Source: Vandiemenella viatica
Taxonomy: Eukaryota; Arthropoda; Insecta; Orthoptera; Morabidae
Direction: 5' to 3'
DNA length: 64,000 nt
NCBI GenBank assembly: GCA_031002005.1
Contig: CM061921.1
Location: 122,356,597 to 122,420,596, forward strand
In this document: positions 1-11,330 of the stretch, piece after piece
Layout: the number at the start of each line of letters is the position of its first letter
Numbering within the stretch: position 1 is the first letter of the stretch
Program-made: the position numbers and the translations under genes
The notes under the pieces: model-generated
Told to the model about the DNA's origin: nothing
Database searches by the model: none
What the model saw: only the letters and a program-made list of their open reading frames with translations

Positions 1-90
1 GCAGTGGTAATTTCCCCACACACCCATGATCAACATCATGATTTTTTGATGTGCGAAAAACCTGTGAAGAGTTCATTGTATCATGATTTT

Positions 91-818
91 TTTTTAGAGC
101 ACTAAAATACAATAACCACTCAACATTCCCAGAACAACTACTAGAACATAATCACTAGCCCACAAACATAGAGACAGATATGCAAATTCTAACCATTAAT
201 AATAGCAAACCACAAGTACTAACATTTCAGGAAAACTACCACATCCACAATTCACTGGCAGAAGAAAAGAACATAATAAACGAATACACGAACCTGACGG
301 ACCCAACACTATAAAAAGTGCTCAAAACCAAATAATAAACACATCCATCCACCACAAAACGACACAGCCTATAGTAATAATACACCAAACTAAGCCCGAA
401 CACATATTCAAAAGCGCGCCACCCACCAAAGTAAACAGAAGACAAACGGTAAACAAACCTGCTAATCAGCGATGTACATTAACTAAACGTAAGACATCAG
501 AACTCAATGTATTACAGTGCTACGCAAATAATCACAAAAATGCAACCAACATGTGTAATACATACTGCAACTACAAACATAACTGATGCTAAAACGCTGT
601 ACAATTATAAGCATACGTGACCAAAGAAAAATGTAAGTAAGCTGAAATCTGTAACCCACAATTTTCATGTTTAAATTGTAAAATAGAACAAATGTAATTA
701 TATGTATAAATACCCACAGACAGAACCGCTGAAGATGCTTCGCAAATGAAGCAAAACGCGTTCGGAAAATAAAACAACAATTTCAATTGCATTGGCGTTG
801 CAATTATTCATAAAATTA
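91..818 (+). mobile_element. Penelope-like element, 3' fragment
   Basis: This fragment aligns by eye with the 3' end of the Penelope-like element at 8.6-10.2 kb: the stretch from about 112 (ccactcaacattc) matches the copy at about 9630, and both end in the same type of hairpin. Only the extreme C-terminal coding part and the 3' untranslated region remain, so it is strongly 5'-truncated. It is flanked by direct repeats ATCATGATTTT at 80-90 and 819-829, the likely target duplication; a third copy lies at 35-45. The surrounding sequence resembles a CR1-type LINE tail. Confidence 0.6.
729..765 (+). other. Hammerhead-ribozyme-like hairpin of Penelope-like 3' end
   Basis: CTGAAGA is followed by a perfect stem TGCTTC/GAAGCA and then AAAC, resembling the hammerhead order CUGANGA - stem II - GAAAC. 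The core G before AAAC is changed to A here. Penelope-like elements are known to carry hammerhead motifs; activity of this copy is doubtful. Confidence 0.4.
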
Positions 819-829
819 ATCATGATTTT

Positions 830-1016
830 GTTTTTAATCTTAAATCATTTAAGTCAAATTTTACAGCTCACTTACTTTTGTCCTTTACGAATTTTAATTT
901 TAAACCCTTTTAGTGATTTTGGTATATATTTCATCATTTACGTGACTGCATTAAGTATAAAAGAAAATTTTCTCATATTGCTACACCTGAAATCGAGTGT
1001 CATCTCTATTGTTCTA
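830..1016 (-). mobile_element. CR1-type LINE 3' end, degraded
   Basis: The sequence parallels the tail of the CR1-type LINE at 60,800-60,970: cttacttttgtcctttacga, a run near aagaaaattttctcat, and cacctgaaatcgagtg all have counterparts there. Positions 1-34 (gcagtggtaatttccccacacac) match the very 3' terminus of the same tail. The Penelope-like fragment therefore appears inserted into this LINE remnant. Confidence 0.5.
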
Positions 1017-2500
1017 TGCAGCCGCTGCTTCACACATTAACACAGGACAAAGCGCTTACTGGCTCGGAAAACCAGCCGTCAAAGTGACGCGTGAAATTGT
1101 TGATTTGGAGCGTATCACATATTTGTATGAGCCCAATGCTCCAGGATATCTCAACTCAAAACTCTTACCTGCACTATGTACATTACTTAGTTCGAAGCAC
1201 TTCACTCGACTAACACAAAGAAATTTCAATTATTTACTCCGTTCAGCGGTATAAGTATTCCAATGTTTTCTAGTTGTTACATTATACTCAATTACAGAAT
1301 AAACAACATCGAGGTTAACATCTTATTTCTGAGAGTAATGAGGTCCTTGTCATTCGGCACCCACGAAAGCGAAATAAAATACTGTCAAATAATTAAGTTT
1401 TATTCGTGAGTTGATTAAGTTATACAATTCCTAATGAACAAGAAAGGTAAAGTTGTAACACGGAGGGAGAAAAGTCAAGAATTAAAAGTTCATTGCAGAC
1501 TCTTCTTTCCAGTTTGTTACTATGAGAACCTAGTAACCTATCAGTAAACATCTCAGAAAAATGATTTAATGAAGTGAAATAACTTTAGGTTTTTTATATC
1601 TGAACTATTGTTCCTACTTACCGCTGTTCTGACTAGTTGGACGGAGCGCGGGCAATGCTTCGTGTTGCCGGGGCTGTCCCCCTGATCGATAGCTGTTTCG
1701 CCCTATGACACAGGCTAGCGTTAGTCAGTATCTCACACCAGACGCGTATCGTGTTAAGCCATTAGTACCGTTCTTGGCTTCGATAATCATTGTAATTTCT
1801 TACTACTTTTTTGTTTCTACTGACAAAATTGGATAACTATCAATAAATATTTTACGGCATTAAGTAGTTAGAGGATCTATATGCTTATTAATAACTTTGC
1901 TGGACTCGAGAGTAAACAAGTTTCTGTTATTTTTATATCACAATATCTAAATATTCCTAATAGCCCGATTGTCATCGAAGTTACTTCTGTAATATCGTTT
2001 ATTTAAGTCTAAATTTCGAGGTAAGTAATTAAAAAGTGAGTATTAATTTCCTCGTTAAACTAACGGTATTAACAAATTATATATGAATCTTTTAAATATT
2101 TCAATTTTTTAATGTGTTAAACTGAAGGAAATTCTGTTTAGTATACGTACACGGTACACAACTGAAATGTGATAGTTTAATGTGTAGAAAGTTCTCTATA
2201 GAATGAAAATTGTAACATCTTACTTTCTGGAGTAATTTACACCTGCGCAAAAGAAAAATGTTCATTCCGCGAACTAAGTGAAATACATGTATTTTCTTAA
2301 TAAATACAGTGCGTAAAGTGTTGGTCGTGATGGCGGGGACCATCATATCTCGACACCGCACCCATTATTGCTAGCCTTGAACAGCCTCTTCCAAAGATTA
2401 GGCTGTTGCAGCTCATTTTATTAAAAAAAAATGGACCAATGAATGATCGCGTCTATTGGAGCAATCCAGCGTGCTGTCTAGGATTCCTGACAGTCGCCGC
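1017..2500. other. No recognised feature
   Basis: AT-rich sequence with only short ORFs. The longest, at 997-1254 on the plus strand (85 codons), has no domain I recognise. A GC-rich island near 1640-1750 has no identifiable structure. The C-terminal end or 3' tail of the neighbouring R1-type LINE may reach into 2400-2500. Confidence 0.4.
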
Positions 2501-3823
2501 ACTTAACAATTTACTTCGACTGAACATATTCGGCAACAAAACTCCTGCAGCATTCTATTCTTCCGTGACAGTTTTTTCCTTAAGGGGACAGTGAATAGCA
2601 TCATATGGTGAGTATGAAGTTAGCCGTTCTTTGCACTTAACTTGATGCTGTAATGTCAAAGAATCTACTAGGGCATTTTTCCTTTCTATAAATTTATCCT
2701 TCCAAAATTTTGAGGCTAGATCAGCTGTCTCGTCCAGCAAATACCACAAACTTTCGTTGCGTAGTATACAGAATATTCTTCTCCCTTGCAGCCGAGCTTT
2801 TTACTATTCTCTCAGACTGGCTGTTATTCTACATTCCCATACCACATGCTCCGGCGTACTCTCTTGAACAGATTCACACCTCCTCGAGTCCAAAATATTC
2901 CGATTTCGAAGGAAGCTACTGTATGGCCAATGGCCGCTAATGTAGTGTACCAATCCGGGAGAGCGTTGAAGGTACTTCAACTTTAAACTCTCCCCTACGG
3001 ATAGAAATATTTTATATGTTCTCTTACCTGTTTCACTGTTGTTCCATTCTTGTTGCCATTCCACCAATAGGAGCTTCCGAATGTGCATCTCAGATAATTA
3101 TAATATAATATAATTATCTTGTTTCCCTTTTCTGAATCAGTATGGCACCCCGTTTCCTCAGTGGCCATACACCAATGGCAATGGTTAATGAATTTGTTGC
3201 CACAGTTCGGTATGCTCCTGTCTACCTTAAAAATATTCCTAGTTGGACACTTCTGACTCGCTGTTTTGGTATTATTTTTTTAAAATGCTTTGCCCACACA
3301 CTTGCTGAGTAGACCACTAAAGAGGATAAAATTGTGTCATGGTATATATAGTCTTATTGTTTGTACTGGAACAGTGAATTTTTGTTCGCCAATATTGACG
3401 ATTTTATTCAAGACAGCCACTGCTCGAGCTATTGTCCTCTCTAAGTGGGCTTCGAAGTTTAAACGTTCATCCAGTTGAATGCGTAAGTACCTGCACACTG
3501 GGTTTCTATGAATTAATTTATTGTCGATTCTTATAGTGGTTTTTCCAGTCAGCTTGCCCTTGAACAACATAAATGTTTTTTTTTTATGTCCTGCTAAACT
3601 CAATTTGAGTTTACCGCACTATTGGCTGAGGCAATTAAGTATAGCATTAAAGTTGTTCTCAATATCCGATATTGGAACTTCCTCCACGAGTAATAAAAGG
3701 TCACCAGCAAAAAAGCAGTTAGACCTAGAAGTTCAAGTATTCTTTGTAATAGTTCGATCACTGGTTCCATCCCTATATCCCAGAATATGGGACCGCAAAT
3801 TGAACCTTGCGGCATCCTTTAAT

Positions 3824-3836
3824 AAGTATCTTCATG
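3824..3836 (+). repeat. Target site duplication of SINE, left copy
   Basis: AAGTATCTTCATG, identical to 4084-4096. The sequence belongs to the R1 RT gene and was duplicated by SINE insertion. Confidence 0.9.
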
Positions 3837-4083
3837 CAGCTGGCCTCGGTAGCGTTAGGGCTAGAGTACTGGCCCCGCGTGCCGAAGGTCGCCGGTTTGA
3901 GTCCGGCCGAGGGCATGGGTGTTTAAGTGTTGTGTGTCTGTGTGAATATCCTGTCCGTCCTGTGGCATCCATACTTAGAAGCTACAATATATATATATAC
4001 TGAATGACTGATTCACTGGAAGCTATGATAATCACATTGAGCTGGCTGTATGGCCTCAGTTGCCGAATGCTATATAAAAAAAA
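3837..4083 (+). mobile_element. tRNA-derived SINE, full copy (family A)
   Basis: The head GGCCTCGGTAGCG resembles a tRNA A box and GGTTTGAGTCC a B box, so an internal pol III promoter is likely. A GT-rich body follows, then a tail ending in an A run at 4074-4085. It sits between perfect 13-bp target duplications (3824-3836 and 4084-4096) and splits the minus-strand R1 RT gene just upstream of the PQGS motif, so it is younger than that LINE. A second, truncated copy lies at 8109-8245. Confidence 0.9.
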
Positions 4084-4096
4084 AAGTATCTTCATG
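4084..4096 (+). repeat. Target site duplication of SINE, right copy
   Basis: AAGTATCTTCATG, an exact repeat of 3824-3836 and immediately after the SINE A tail. Confidence 0.9.
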
Positions 4097-5555
4097 ATGG
4101 AAGAGTTCTGGCATCTCAAGGAAACAGTTTTAAACCATCAAATAGTCCCTGAAGGTGTACATTAACCGTCTTGGACACCAAATCTTCGTCAGCCGTTCGA
4201 ACAGGGAAGTCCAGCATAGACTGTAAAATACCCCCGAGATGTCAACAATAAGGCCCACTACATACAATTTTGTACTGCTACTAAATATTTCCATCGACAT
4301 ATTTATGGAATCCTCTGTCGACTTCTCCGTTCTAAATCCATAATGACTGGGATTTATTCCCTGAAGTTACCGGTGATTTTGTAAATTTTTTTTATATGAT
4401 CTTCTTTTTAACTTCGGCAAGCACATTCAATAAACAAACCGGCTGGTAAGATTTGGGTAGAAAAGGATTCTTATCGTCTCCTTTCTTTAGAATCACCATC
4501 TCTCTATTTTTCCATATTCCCGGAACGCTGCCCTGATATATGCATTCGTTCAGAGGTCTGCATAGGACGGGGGTTAGTTTTATGATTAACTCCTGGAGGA
4601 CCTCGGCTGTAATTCCATCTGGACGTGAGCCTTTCATTTTTTCATTTGGTTTATGGCTGTTATTACTTATCGGGTGTAATATTACTTCCTTCCTCTTCAC
4701 TCCAGCAGGGCTGCCACATATTTCTTTGTAGTATAGCTTGTTCTTCTGTTCCTTCTTCCGGGTTGTCAGCTGAGTCTCTCCAATTCGTGGTAAATCGTCC
4801 ATCCGTTCTCTATTGTGGATAGTATTGCGGGAGACCTGATTTTATATGCAGCTATTTTGTAAGGAATACCACATGGATAGTTCATAAGGTTTTCCCTCAC
4901 CTGGTGTCTTTGAAAATCTGCCTCTTCTGCCGGTAGCACTCGAGGAGGATACTTCTGTCTGCTGCCACCAGGCTTCGTTGATATGTTCTTCTAATGTAGT
5001 CGTAGTTTCTGAAGTTTTTGTATATCTTGTCAGTGGAATCTACTATCTTCTATTGGTGGTATCTCCTCTTTTATGGCCCTTTGTTTTGCAGATGTCATCC
5101 CTCTTTTGGCTTTGTCAATTTCGAAGTGGTTTAATGGCAGATTCGGTGGAGTGAACATATTCCTTAACTATTCCCATGTAGCTTTCGTGATGTTGTATGC
5201 TGTTTTAATTCTTCCGTTGCCACTTTTTTCATCTGTCTGCGTTCTACACAGTTCATAGACAGTCAAATTGTGATCATATGTTGTCAAGTACTCTCCAACT
5301 CCAAAGCAAATTTCCCGCATGAATGTTTTTAATTGATACATCCCTATTTGTTTTTACGCCAACACTGTTGCAGAAAGTAGGAGGATTATGTGATTGGTTT
5401 CTAGCCTCAAGACCAAATTAGCCTATCAGTTCCTCTAGAAGTTGCCCTCCCCTGTCATTCTTCTTGTTGTGCCAGAGAGCAGACTTTGTATTGACGTTCG
5501 CTGCAGTAGGTTATGGCTAATTGCCCAGAGCAGCCGTATTCAATTTAATTTAATT

Positions 5556-5757
5556 GGAATGGAGTGTACGCTCCGGTGGCAATTTCCCTACACACCTATT
5601 TTCCCACTTTCCTGCACCCACCTACATTTACCCTCTACAAATTTCATCTTTAAATTCTTTCAACGTTTTTAGTAAATTATTCATCATTTCTCTCGGTAAC
5701 TTAATCCAATCCCTTACCCACTTGCCTAAGAAAGAGAATCTTACTATTCTACCTAGG
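5556..5757 (-). mobile_element. CR1-type LINE 3' end inserted in R1 endonuclease
   Basis: The block gtggcaatttccctacacac to about 5757 parallels the terminus of the CR1-type LINE at 60,770-60,940. On the minus strand it encodes a short C-terminal WVRDWIKLPREMMNNLLK-type segment, compared with VKDWNGLSREVINNLPE at 60.9 kb. R1 endonuclease sequence is recognisable on both sides. It is therefore a 5'-truncated insertion of about 200 bp. I could not define its target duplication. Confidence 0.7.
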
Positions 5758-6239
5758 TATTGGTAGATTTCATCACTGTACTGGGAATACATGCTTACCA
5801 TTATTGGGCCTCCCCATCCTGCTCTCATCTCAGCACATATCGTGTGTTCATCACATAACTGCATAATTTTAGTAACTGTTATTTGTTTATTCAAAACTAT
5901 TGTTGCTGCTGTTGGGTTAAGGCCTCTGTGATTATTCGTGATGTTACAGGCATGTGCGGGATTTTGTCTTGGCAGGATTACGGCTCTTGGAGACAAATAA
6001 TATCTGATTTAAATTCCTCAGCCACCCTTCTGATTTCGTGTAGAACCATTGCGCTGCCCTTAGTATTCAGTTGAGTAACTTTTAACATGGACGTCTTGTA
6101 AATCCATTGCATTGGTGCCACGGTAGTCTTATATCAAACAGAATTCTTCAAAGGGTCATTACAAACTGCTTGTATATTTCCTCAAGATCAAATATTTCTC
6201 CTCTCCTCTCGAAAATCTTGTGAACTAGAGTCAGGAGTT

Positions 6240-7819
6240 AAGATGGATCTGTTGGAAGATTTAGCGATCTCAATTTACAAAGATTGTTGGAACGTTATGT
6301 ATTTGCCACCAGGATGGAGGACACTTGTCAAATGTCCGAGGGCAACTGTAAGTGTATACACTTCTTTTAGTTTAGATAACCGAAGAGTATCATCAAAATC
6401 GGTATACAATATCGCTGCATCTGCAGTAATGGGATTCAGCTTACTTATCACTAAGTTCTAGTGTTTTGTTAGGCTGGTGCGCATGCTTCGTTTGCGAAGA
6501 TGATATTCAGTTTCTTTGGAATATTCGAGGCCACTGAATCTAACAAAACTCTTGCAATAAGACGAAACAGAGGTGGAGGAAATTTCATCCACTTGCACCT
6601 CTATTAACTGCTGCCGATCTGTTTGTTCGCCGACGCTTACCGTCATTTTCTGCATTTCCATCGCCTTCTTTTTCCTAAATGTTTCGGCTTTTGCCGCATT
6701 TTATCGGCTATGAGATGGGGGATTGCCTCCCTGCTTTTGATTTTTCATTCCCACATTTCCAACTGTCATTTCGAACGCTTTGTATATCAGGTCTGCTATA
6801 TTCATTATCATTACTTGATCTATTCTGCATCTGGATTGTAGACTAGCCATAATCTATTCTGTTGACTAGGCGTTCCAATAGCAGTTGTTTTCACATGACT
6901 TACCTCTTATATGGCATGGGATACACGTTTGAGGCATCGACTTCTTCTCACATTGATCACGCCTGTGACCGTTTGACCATAATGACTATGTCAATTTGGC
7001 AGTGTTTACTCACATAACCGAGGTCCTTGTATTTGACACATGTTGGTTCCACGGTGTAATCTTTGCAACTGATTTAGCTGAATTTCACATATACAGTATT
7101 TTATGTTGCTCCAATAAGAATTTGCGCATAGCTGGGCTTACATCTACAACGTGATGAACGTCTCGCTTTTCACTGGGTCTTCTCTTAAATTTAGGGCAGA
7201 AACCACTCGGGAACTCCTTCTTTAATAGTTTTGCTTCAAAATGTTGTCCATATACTCTGTCTACTAAATCATTTGTCTCAAGACATTTTGGTATATCATA
7301 TAGAATTACCAATGGTCTCCTCTTTCTTGGAATCTCGGTCTGATTTAATTGTTTGTGTTCCATTAATTTTTCCAGAACTTCTTTAGTTTCTTCATCGATA
7401 ATTACTGAGTTATTGGTGCTCCTTATTTCATTAATTTTAATTTTGTCTTTTGTTTGTTTAATTATTTTGGTAAACTTCTCAACAATTATTTTTGAGTTTT
7501 CGCCACATCTTGAACTCTCCAAAAAAGATCTTGTTTTCGCGAGTATGATTTTACTTTTTGTTAAACTAGTTGATTTGCTGGCCGCTGAAACATAACTTGA
7601 CCGAGAAGTTGTGTTTCCATTTGAATTAAGTTCCTTAATTGGTTTGTTTAGCCTCTCTGTTTCTTTGTTTAATTCTGAATTTTTTCCTTCTATGCAAGAA
7701 ACCGCAACCGCCCAAGTAACAAGTTTATTTATAGTTTCGCGGAGTAGCGTTTCATTAAATTTTTTGCCCATGTTCTCAATTAAGTAGCCGCCCAGATTTT
7801 CATATTTTTCACCTAGCAT
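6240..7819 (-). pseudogene. R1-type ORF1 (gag-like RNA-binding protein)
   Basis: The minus-strand frame from 7819 to 7085 (244 codons) is the best-preserved part. It is Lys/Glu-rich and probably coiled, with RPLVILYDIPKCLE and a KRDVHHVVDVSPAMRKFL segment that I recognise from R1-like ORF1 proteins. Downstream frames to about 6458 hold a degraded Cys/His zinc-knuckle region (around GHRRDQCEKK), then a tail to about 6240. In an intact element this protein would coat the LINE RNA. The change of frame after 7085 makes this a pseudogene. Confidence 0.65.
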
Positions 7820-8108
7820 TGGGTTTTCACTGGTTTTATTTGCACTTGAGGAAGCCCTATAATTACCCTGCAGCTGTTGGTCACCGCTGAGCTGTCAACA
7901 TGCTGACGTCGCGTAGCGTTGAACTGCACGGCGAACGGTGACTGCCGCAAACAATAGCAAACCAAATAATTCTTCACAAAACCAGTGTCTGTTTAGCGAA
8001 CATTGATCCACTTTATCACTCAATCACTAAAACACTTATTTTTCACCGTCGTGACTTTGGAAAGTTCTGCGTTTCGTTCTTCCCCATTCAAACGAACCAA
8101 ACGTTACT
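7820..8108 (-). other. Probable 5' untranslated region of the R1-type LINE
   Basis: This segment lies directly upstream of the ORF1 start on the minus strand and ends at the SINE fragment. No ORF of note is present. The assignment rests on position only. Confidence 0.35.
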
Positions 8109-8245
8109 GGCCTCGGGAGCGTAGGGGCTAGCGTACTAGCTCCGCGTCTCGGAGGTCACCGGTTTGAGTCCGGCAGAGGGCATGGGTGTTTAAGTGGTAT
8201 GTGTGTGTGAATGTCGTGTCCGTCCTGTAGTGTCCATACTTAGAG
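8109..8245 (+). mobile_element. tRNA-derived SINE fragment (family A), 3'-truncated
   Basis: It matches 3839-3980 of the full SINE A: tRNA-like head ggcctcgggagcg, B box GGTTTGAGTCC, then gagggcatgggtgtttaagtg and a cgtccgtcctgtagtgtccatactta stretch. The tail and poly(A) are missing, so it is either truncated or interrupted. Confidence 0.8.
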
Positions 8246-8640
8246 CAACGATACACTGAGTCGAGTCTCAGCCCTCGGAGCGCCAACTTGTACTCTCGGA
8301 GCAGCGACGTATCGCGTATAACCGTTAGACTCCTCCTGGTGCAACGGCGCGTGAAACAGACACACGAGTAATACATAACAGTTAATTTACCACAGACTTC
8401 AGTCTCCACGTATGGCGGAGAATACGGTGAAGGCGGCCACTTTCAGATGCAGCCGTCGATATACCGTCAGCTAAATAGTGTAACAAATGTAGGTACAATA
8501 TAAATAGCCATGTACAACATCACCAGCATTGCATTAGAGATGAAACGAGTGACACCATCAACACAGCCGTCAATACTGTTAACACAACATCGTCAGCTGC
8601 CAATACTACATCGGGTAGCGAGAACTGCAACAGCTAAGAG
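8246..8640. other. No recognised feature
   Basis: Short ORFs only, with no domain recognised. It lies between the SINE fragment and the Penelope-like RT. It could hold degraded 5' sequence of the Penelope-like element, but nothing is diagnostic. Confidence 0.3.
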
Positions 8641-8648
8641 AAGGAAAC

Positions 8649-9735
8649 TTGACAACACACAGCAACATGCCCCCAGTCCTCATAGCAGAAATACTTGCCC
8701 TACTAAATTTAGTCACAGCACAAAATTATTTTGAATTAAGAAATGACTACTTTATACCGAAGGAAGGATTACCAATGGGGAGCCCAACATCTGGAATAAT
8801 GGCCTCCATCTTCATGGATTATATAGAAAATGAAATATTCGAATCCATTGTCCCCAGTAAACAATATAATGTAATCTATTGGCTTAAATATATAGACGAT
8901 TTAATTTTCCTCCTAAATGAACCACCAGCACGCATAAAAGAATTTCACACAGACATTAACAACATACATAAAAATATCAGTTTTACTATGGAGACAGAAA
9001 CAAACAACCAACTACCTACATTTCCTAGACATTACAGTCAAAAAGATTGACAACAAGCACAGTTTTAGCATATATAGGAAACCCACCAACACTGACATAA
9101 TCATCCACCAAAGCTCCAATCACCCCTCCAGTCAGAAACAGGCAGCACTCAGATATATGTTACACATGATGATTCAAATACCACTCACTAAGCACAACTA
9201 TAACAAGGAACTAAACAGCATAACACATATAGCTGTGAACAACGGATACAATAGTAACACAGTAGAAAAACTTAACCAAAAAATCAGAAAACAAACAAAC
9301 AAGAACATAAATCAAATACCCAATGATCACCACATAAAACTACAATCCATCACACAAAAAGACAACAAACACTGGTACACTATGACATATCAAAACACAA
9401 ACACACACAAAATAGCGAACATCTTTAGAAAAATGGGAATAAAAATAGCATTTAGAACCAAAAACACTATCCAAAAACAGTTTAACAGAAGTACATTTAC
9501 AGACAAATACCACCAATCTGGAATATACCAATTAACATGCCAGCAGTGTGACACTGTATACATAGGACAAACAGCTAGAAAATTTGAAACCAGATACAAG
9601 GAACACCTGAGAGCTCTCAGGTGTACCAACCACTCAACATTCGCCGAACACTTGTTACAACACAATCATTCACACACTAATATACAAACAGGTATGCAAA
9701 TACTAAAGATTAATAATCACAACAAAAACATGTAG
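8649..9735 (+). pseudogene. Penelope-like reverse transcriptase with GIY-YIG endonuclease
   Basis: The first frame (8649-9050) carries the RT motifs GLPMGSPTSGIMASIFMD and the catalytic YIDD in WLKYIDDLIFLL. A frameshift near 9010-9040 moves the reading to the frame of 9157-9735. There the thumb-like region (SIYRKPTNTD, ALRYMLH) leads to a GIY-YIG domain: GIYQLTCQQCD, VYIGQTARKFETRYKEH, and HSTFAEHLL. These are the nuclease hallmark residues G-I-Y, Y-I-G and the following Arg. A TAG at 9733-9735 stops the frame, but homologous coding appears to go on to about 9910. The N-terminal half of the RT is missing, so the copy is inactive. Confidence 0.85.
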
Positions 9736-10180
9736 ACAATTCAGGAAAACCTTCACACACAAAAAGCAATCAATAATGGTAAAAAAGTTATGAATTAATA
9801 TATACACCTAACGAACTAAATGTTGTTCAAAACACTAAAACAGTAATAAATAACACATATCCTATAATCAAACATACCGCCACAGAATACAAACAGCAAA
9901 ATAACAAATAGTTACACAACACATAATCTTTGGCTCACGACTTTTCGATGTCAACAACAACAAATAACTTTATATACAGTTCGTGGCTGGTGAAATTACC
10001 TAGAATGCAGCCTACACAAACTTTGGACAGTAGTGATAGTGCGAAAAGAGTAGCTGGTATGGAAACACGAACTTGCGCGTGTTAATGCATATATAAAAAC
10101 TGTAAGTACCAACTTAATATTTTTAGAAAACTGTACAAAAATCAAACAATAGCATTGTATATATATGTTTACCTAGGGCA

Positions 10181-10214
10181 CTGATGATGCCTTGAATAAA
10201 GGCGAAACGCGTAT
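10181..10214 (+). other. Hammerhead-ribozyme-like hairpin at Penelope-like 3' end
   Basis: CTGATGA, then stem GCCTT/AAGGC with loop GAATA, then GAAACGCG. The order and core bases fit the hammerhead motif known from Penelope-like elements, except that one unpaired T separates CTGATGA from the stem. The related fragment has an equivalent hairpin at 729. Confidence 0.5.
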
Positions 10215-10369
10215 GCCATCAAAAGCATTTGTTTAGTTGCAAGTCAGAAACAACCCACAAAACAGAAGAGATAAAGGCTGTAGCAAGGTGTGGTAAATAT
10301 GAAAAGATTCATTAGGATTACGAAACTCCACTCCCCGTATGCCTACTTACGGTCAAATGCTCCTCACAG

Positions 10370-10680
10370 AGCCGCCAGAATTATGTTTACATCCATTGTG
10401 TCTGGTTCCCTGTTGAGCCTTATGTCAAGCCATTAATGCAGTGCTATAACTGTCTTCGCTTCGGTCATCCTAGTAACCAATGTAGAAGCAAAAATTGATG
10501 CACACTTAGTGCGGGCCCCCAAGATGGAACAGAATGTTGCAAGGAAACAGCCCAATATGTGTTCACTGTAACAGCGGTCACCAATCTTTCGATAGACGAT
10601 GCCTTAAAAAAAATCAAGCAGGTAATGTAAGTTATAAGCAAGTGCTAGACAAAACCAATCGTTGCGTATTATCTAGTTCC
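10370..10680 (+). pseudogene. LINE ORF1 zinc-knuckle remnant (I-type)
   Basis: Across shifting frames the plus strand reads VEPYVKPLMQCYNCLRFGH, then SNQCRSK, and later ICVHCNSGHQSFDRRC. This matches the CCHC zinc-knuckle region of the I-type ORF1 at 53.4 kb (VEPYIPPLIQCFQCLRFNH). The remainder of the element is not present nearby. Confidence 0.65.
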
Positions 10681-10849
10681 TGACTTTTATAAGTGCGACT
10701 GGAATGGTGAATGAATATCGCACGACTTTGGCTTGACGAATCATAACTCGCGTCAAAATAGATGAAAACATGTAGGACATTCTAGATTTTCCTATCGCCA
10801 GTAGCCTCTAACCTCCCAAAAGGTACAATGCTAACACCATCGTATTCTG

Positions 10850-10925
10850 GAAGGGGGCTCTCTTGCAGCTTTAGCTAACAACTCCTTTTTATTTTGGTGT
10901 AGACCGTGTATTGTGTAACCCCAAT
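10850..10925 (-). pseudogene. CR1-type ORF1 esterase-end remnant
   Basis: The minus strand encodes HGLHQNKKELLAKAAREPPS. This is closely parallel to the TRHGLHLN...LLARAVREPTSS segment of the ORF1 at 63.7-63.8 kb. It is a small fossil of the same LINE family. Flanking sequence to about 11,000 may belong to it. Confidence 0.6.
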
Positions 10926-11124
10926 AATTACTGGTGCTGAGTACTGTTGCACCCGCGATTACAGACCCTTTTCCAAACAACTGGTAATATCCTCACTGAC
11001 GGGCAGGATCGGTCGTTCCAGATGGGCGGTTAGCCAACAACACACATCACAGCGCAGTTCTGTCCTAGGAAAAGCCGAATCATGTCGAGAATGCGGCACA
11101 ATAGAAACTGTATTTTTTTAAAAA

Positions 11125-11330
11125 AATTATGGCTTTACGCTTCGTCGACGTCGAGGTCATTTAAGTCGGGGTTTGGATGGGGACAAAGAAAGGGAAGGTA
11201 TTCGGCTATGGTCGTTTGATGGAAGTATCCCAGCATTCGCCTGGAGTGATTTGGGGAAACCAAAGAAAATACAAATCTGGATACCCAGACGGGAATTCGA
11301 GCCGACATCCTCCAAAATTTGAGTCCAGAA
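11125..11330 (-). mobile_element. tRNA-derived SINE (family B), old diverged copy
   Basis: The segment ggaaggtattcggctatggtcg, cgcctggagtgatttggggaaacc, caaatctggatacccagacgggaattcgagcc matches the fresh SINE B at 14,640-14,800 with many substitutions. The tRNA-like end is partly lost. The orientation is the same as in the full copy, with the tail to the left. Confidence 0.75.

Larger units (their letters stand above)
2555..6110 (-). pseudogene. R1-type ORF2 (EEP endonuclease, reverse transcriptase, C-terminal zinc region)
   Basis: The endonuclease starts near 6088 (LNTKGSAM... DIICLQEP, with the catalytic Glu context) and continues through an SQYSDEIYQYL segment before the CR1-type insertion. 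RT pieces follow: the linker and early RT at 4392-4802 (SYQPVCLLNVL), a degraded finger region at 4100-4390, then the PQGSICGPIFWDIG motif at 3700-3815. The thumb is at 3337-3603 (CRYLRIQLDERLNFEAHL). The distal region at 2804-3088 has GLVHYISGHWPYSSFL and SPEHVVWEC, typical of the R1 C-terminus. The frame changes many times. It would encode the nicking and target-primed reverse transcription protein of the element, but this copy is dead. Confidence 0.75.
2555..7819 (-). mobile_element. R1-type non-LTR retrotransposon (LINE), decayed, with nested insertions
   Basis: Read on the minus strand, pieces occur in the order ORF1, EEP endonuclease, reverse transcriptase, C-terminal zinc region, the layout of R1-clade LINEs. 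The element is interrupted by a CR1-type tail at about 5556-5757 inside the endonuclease and by a SINE at 3837-4083 inside the RT. Many stops and frameshifts show it is old. The exact 5' and 3' ends are not resolved: a 5' untranslated region may run to about 8100, and the 3' end may reach about 2400. Bounds given cover recognisable coding remains. Confidence 0.75.
8643..10240 (+). mobile_element. Penelope-like element, 5'-truncated
   Basis: It contains the C-terminal half of a Penelope-type reverse transcriptase followed by a GIY-YIG endonuclease and a 3' end with a ribozyme-like hairpin at 10181. The start is near the first recognisable RT codons. The end is placed shortly after the hairpin. 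The fragment at 91-818 belongs to a related family. Confidence 0.85.

Noticed and set aside
3839..3912. tRNA gene on the plus strand
   Set aside because: A- and B-box-like words are present, but the cloverleaf is not complete and the unit continues into a SINE body with an A tail and target duplication.
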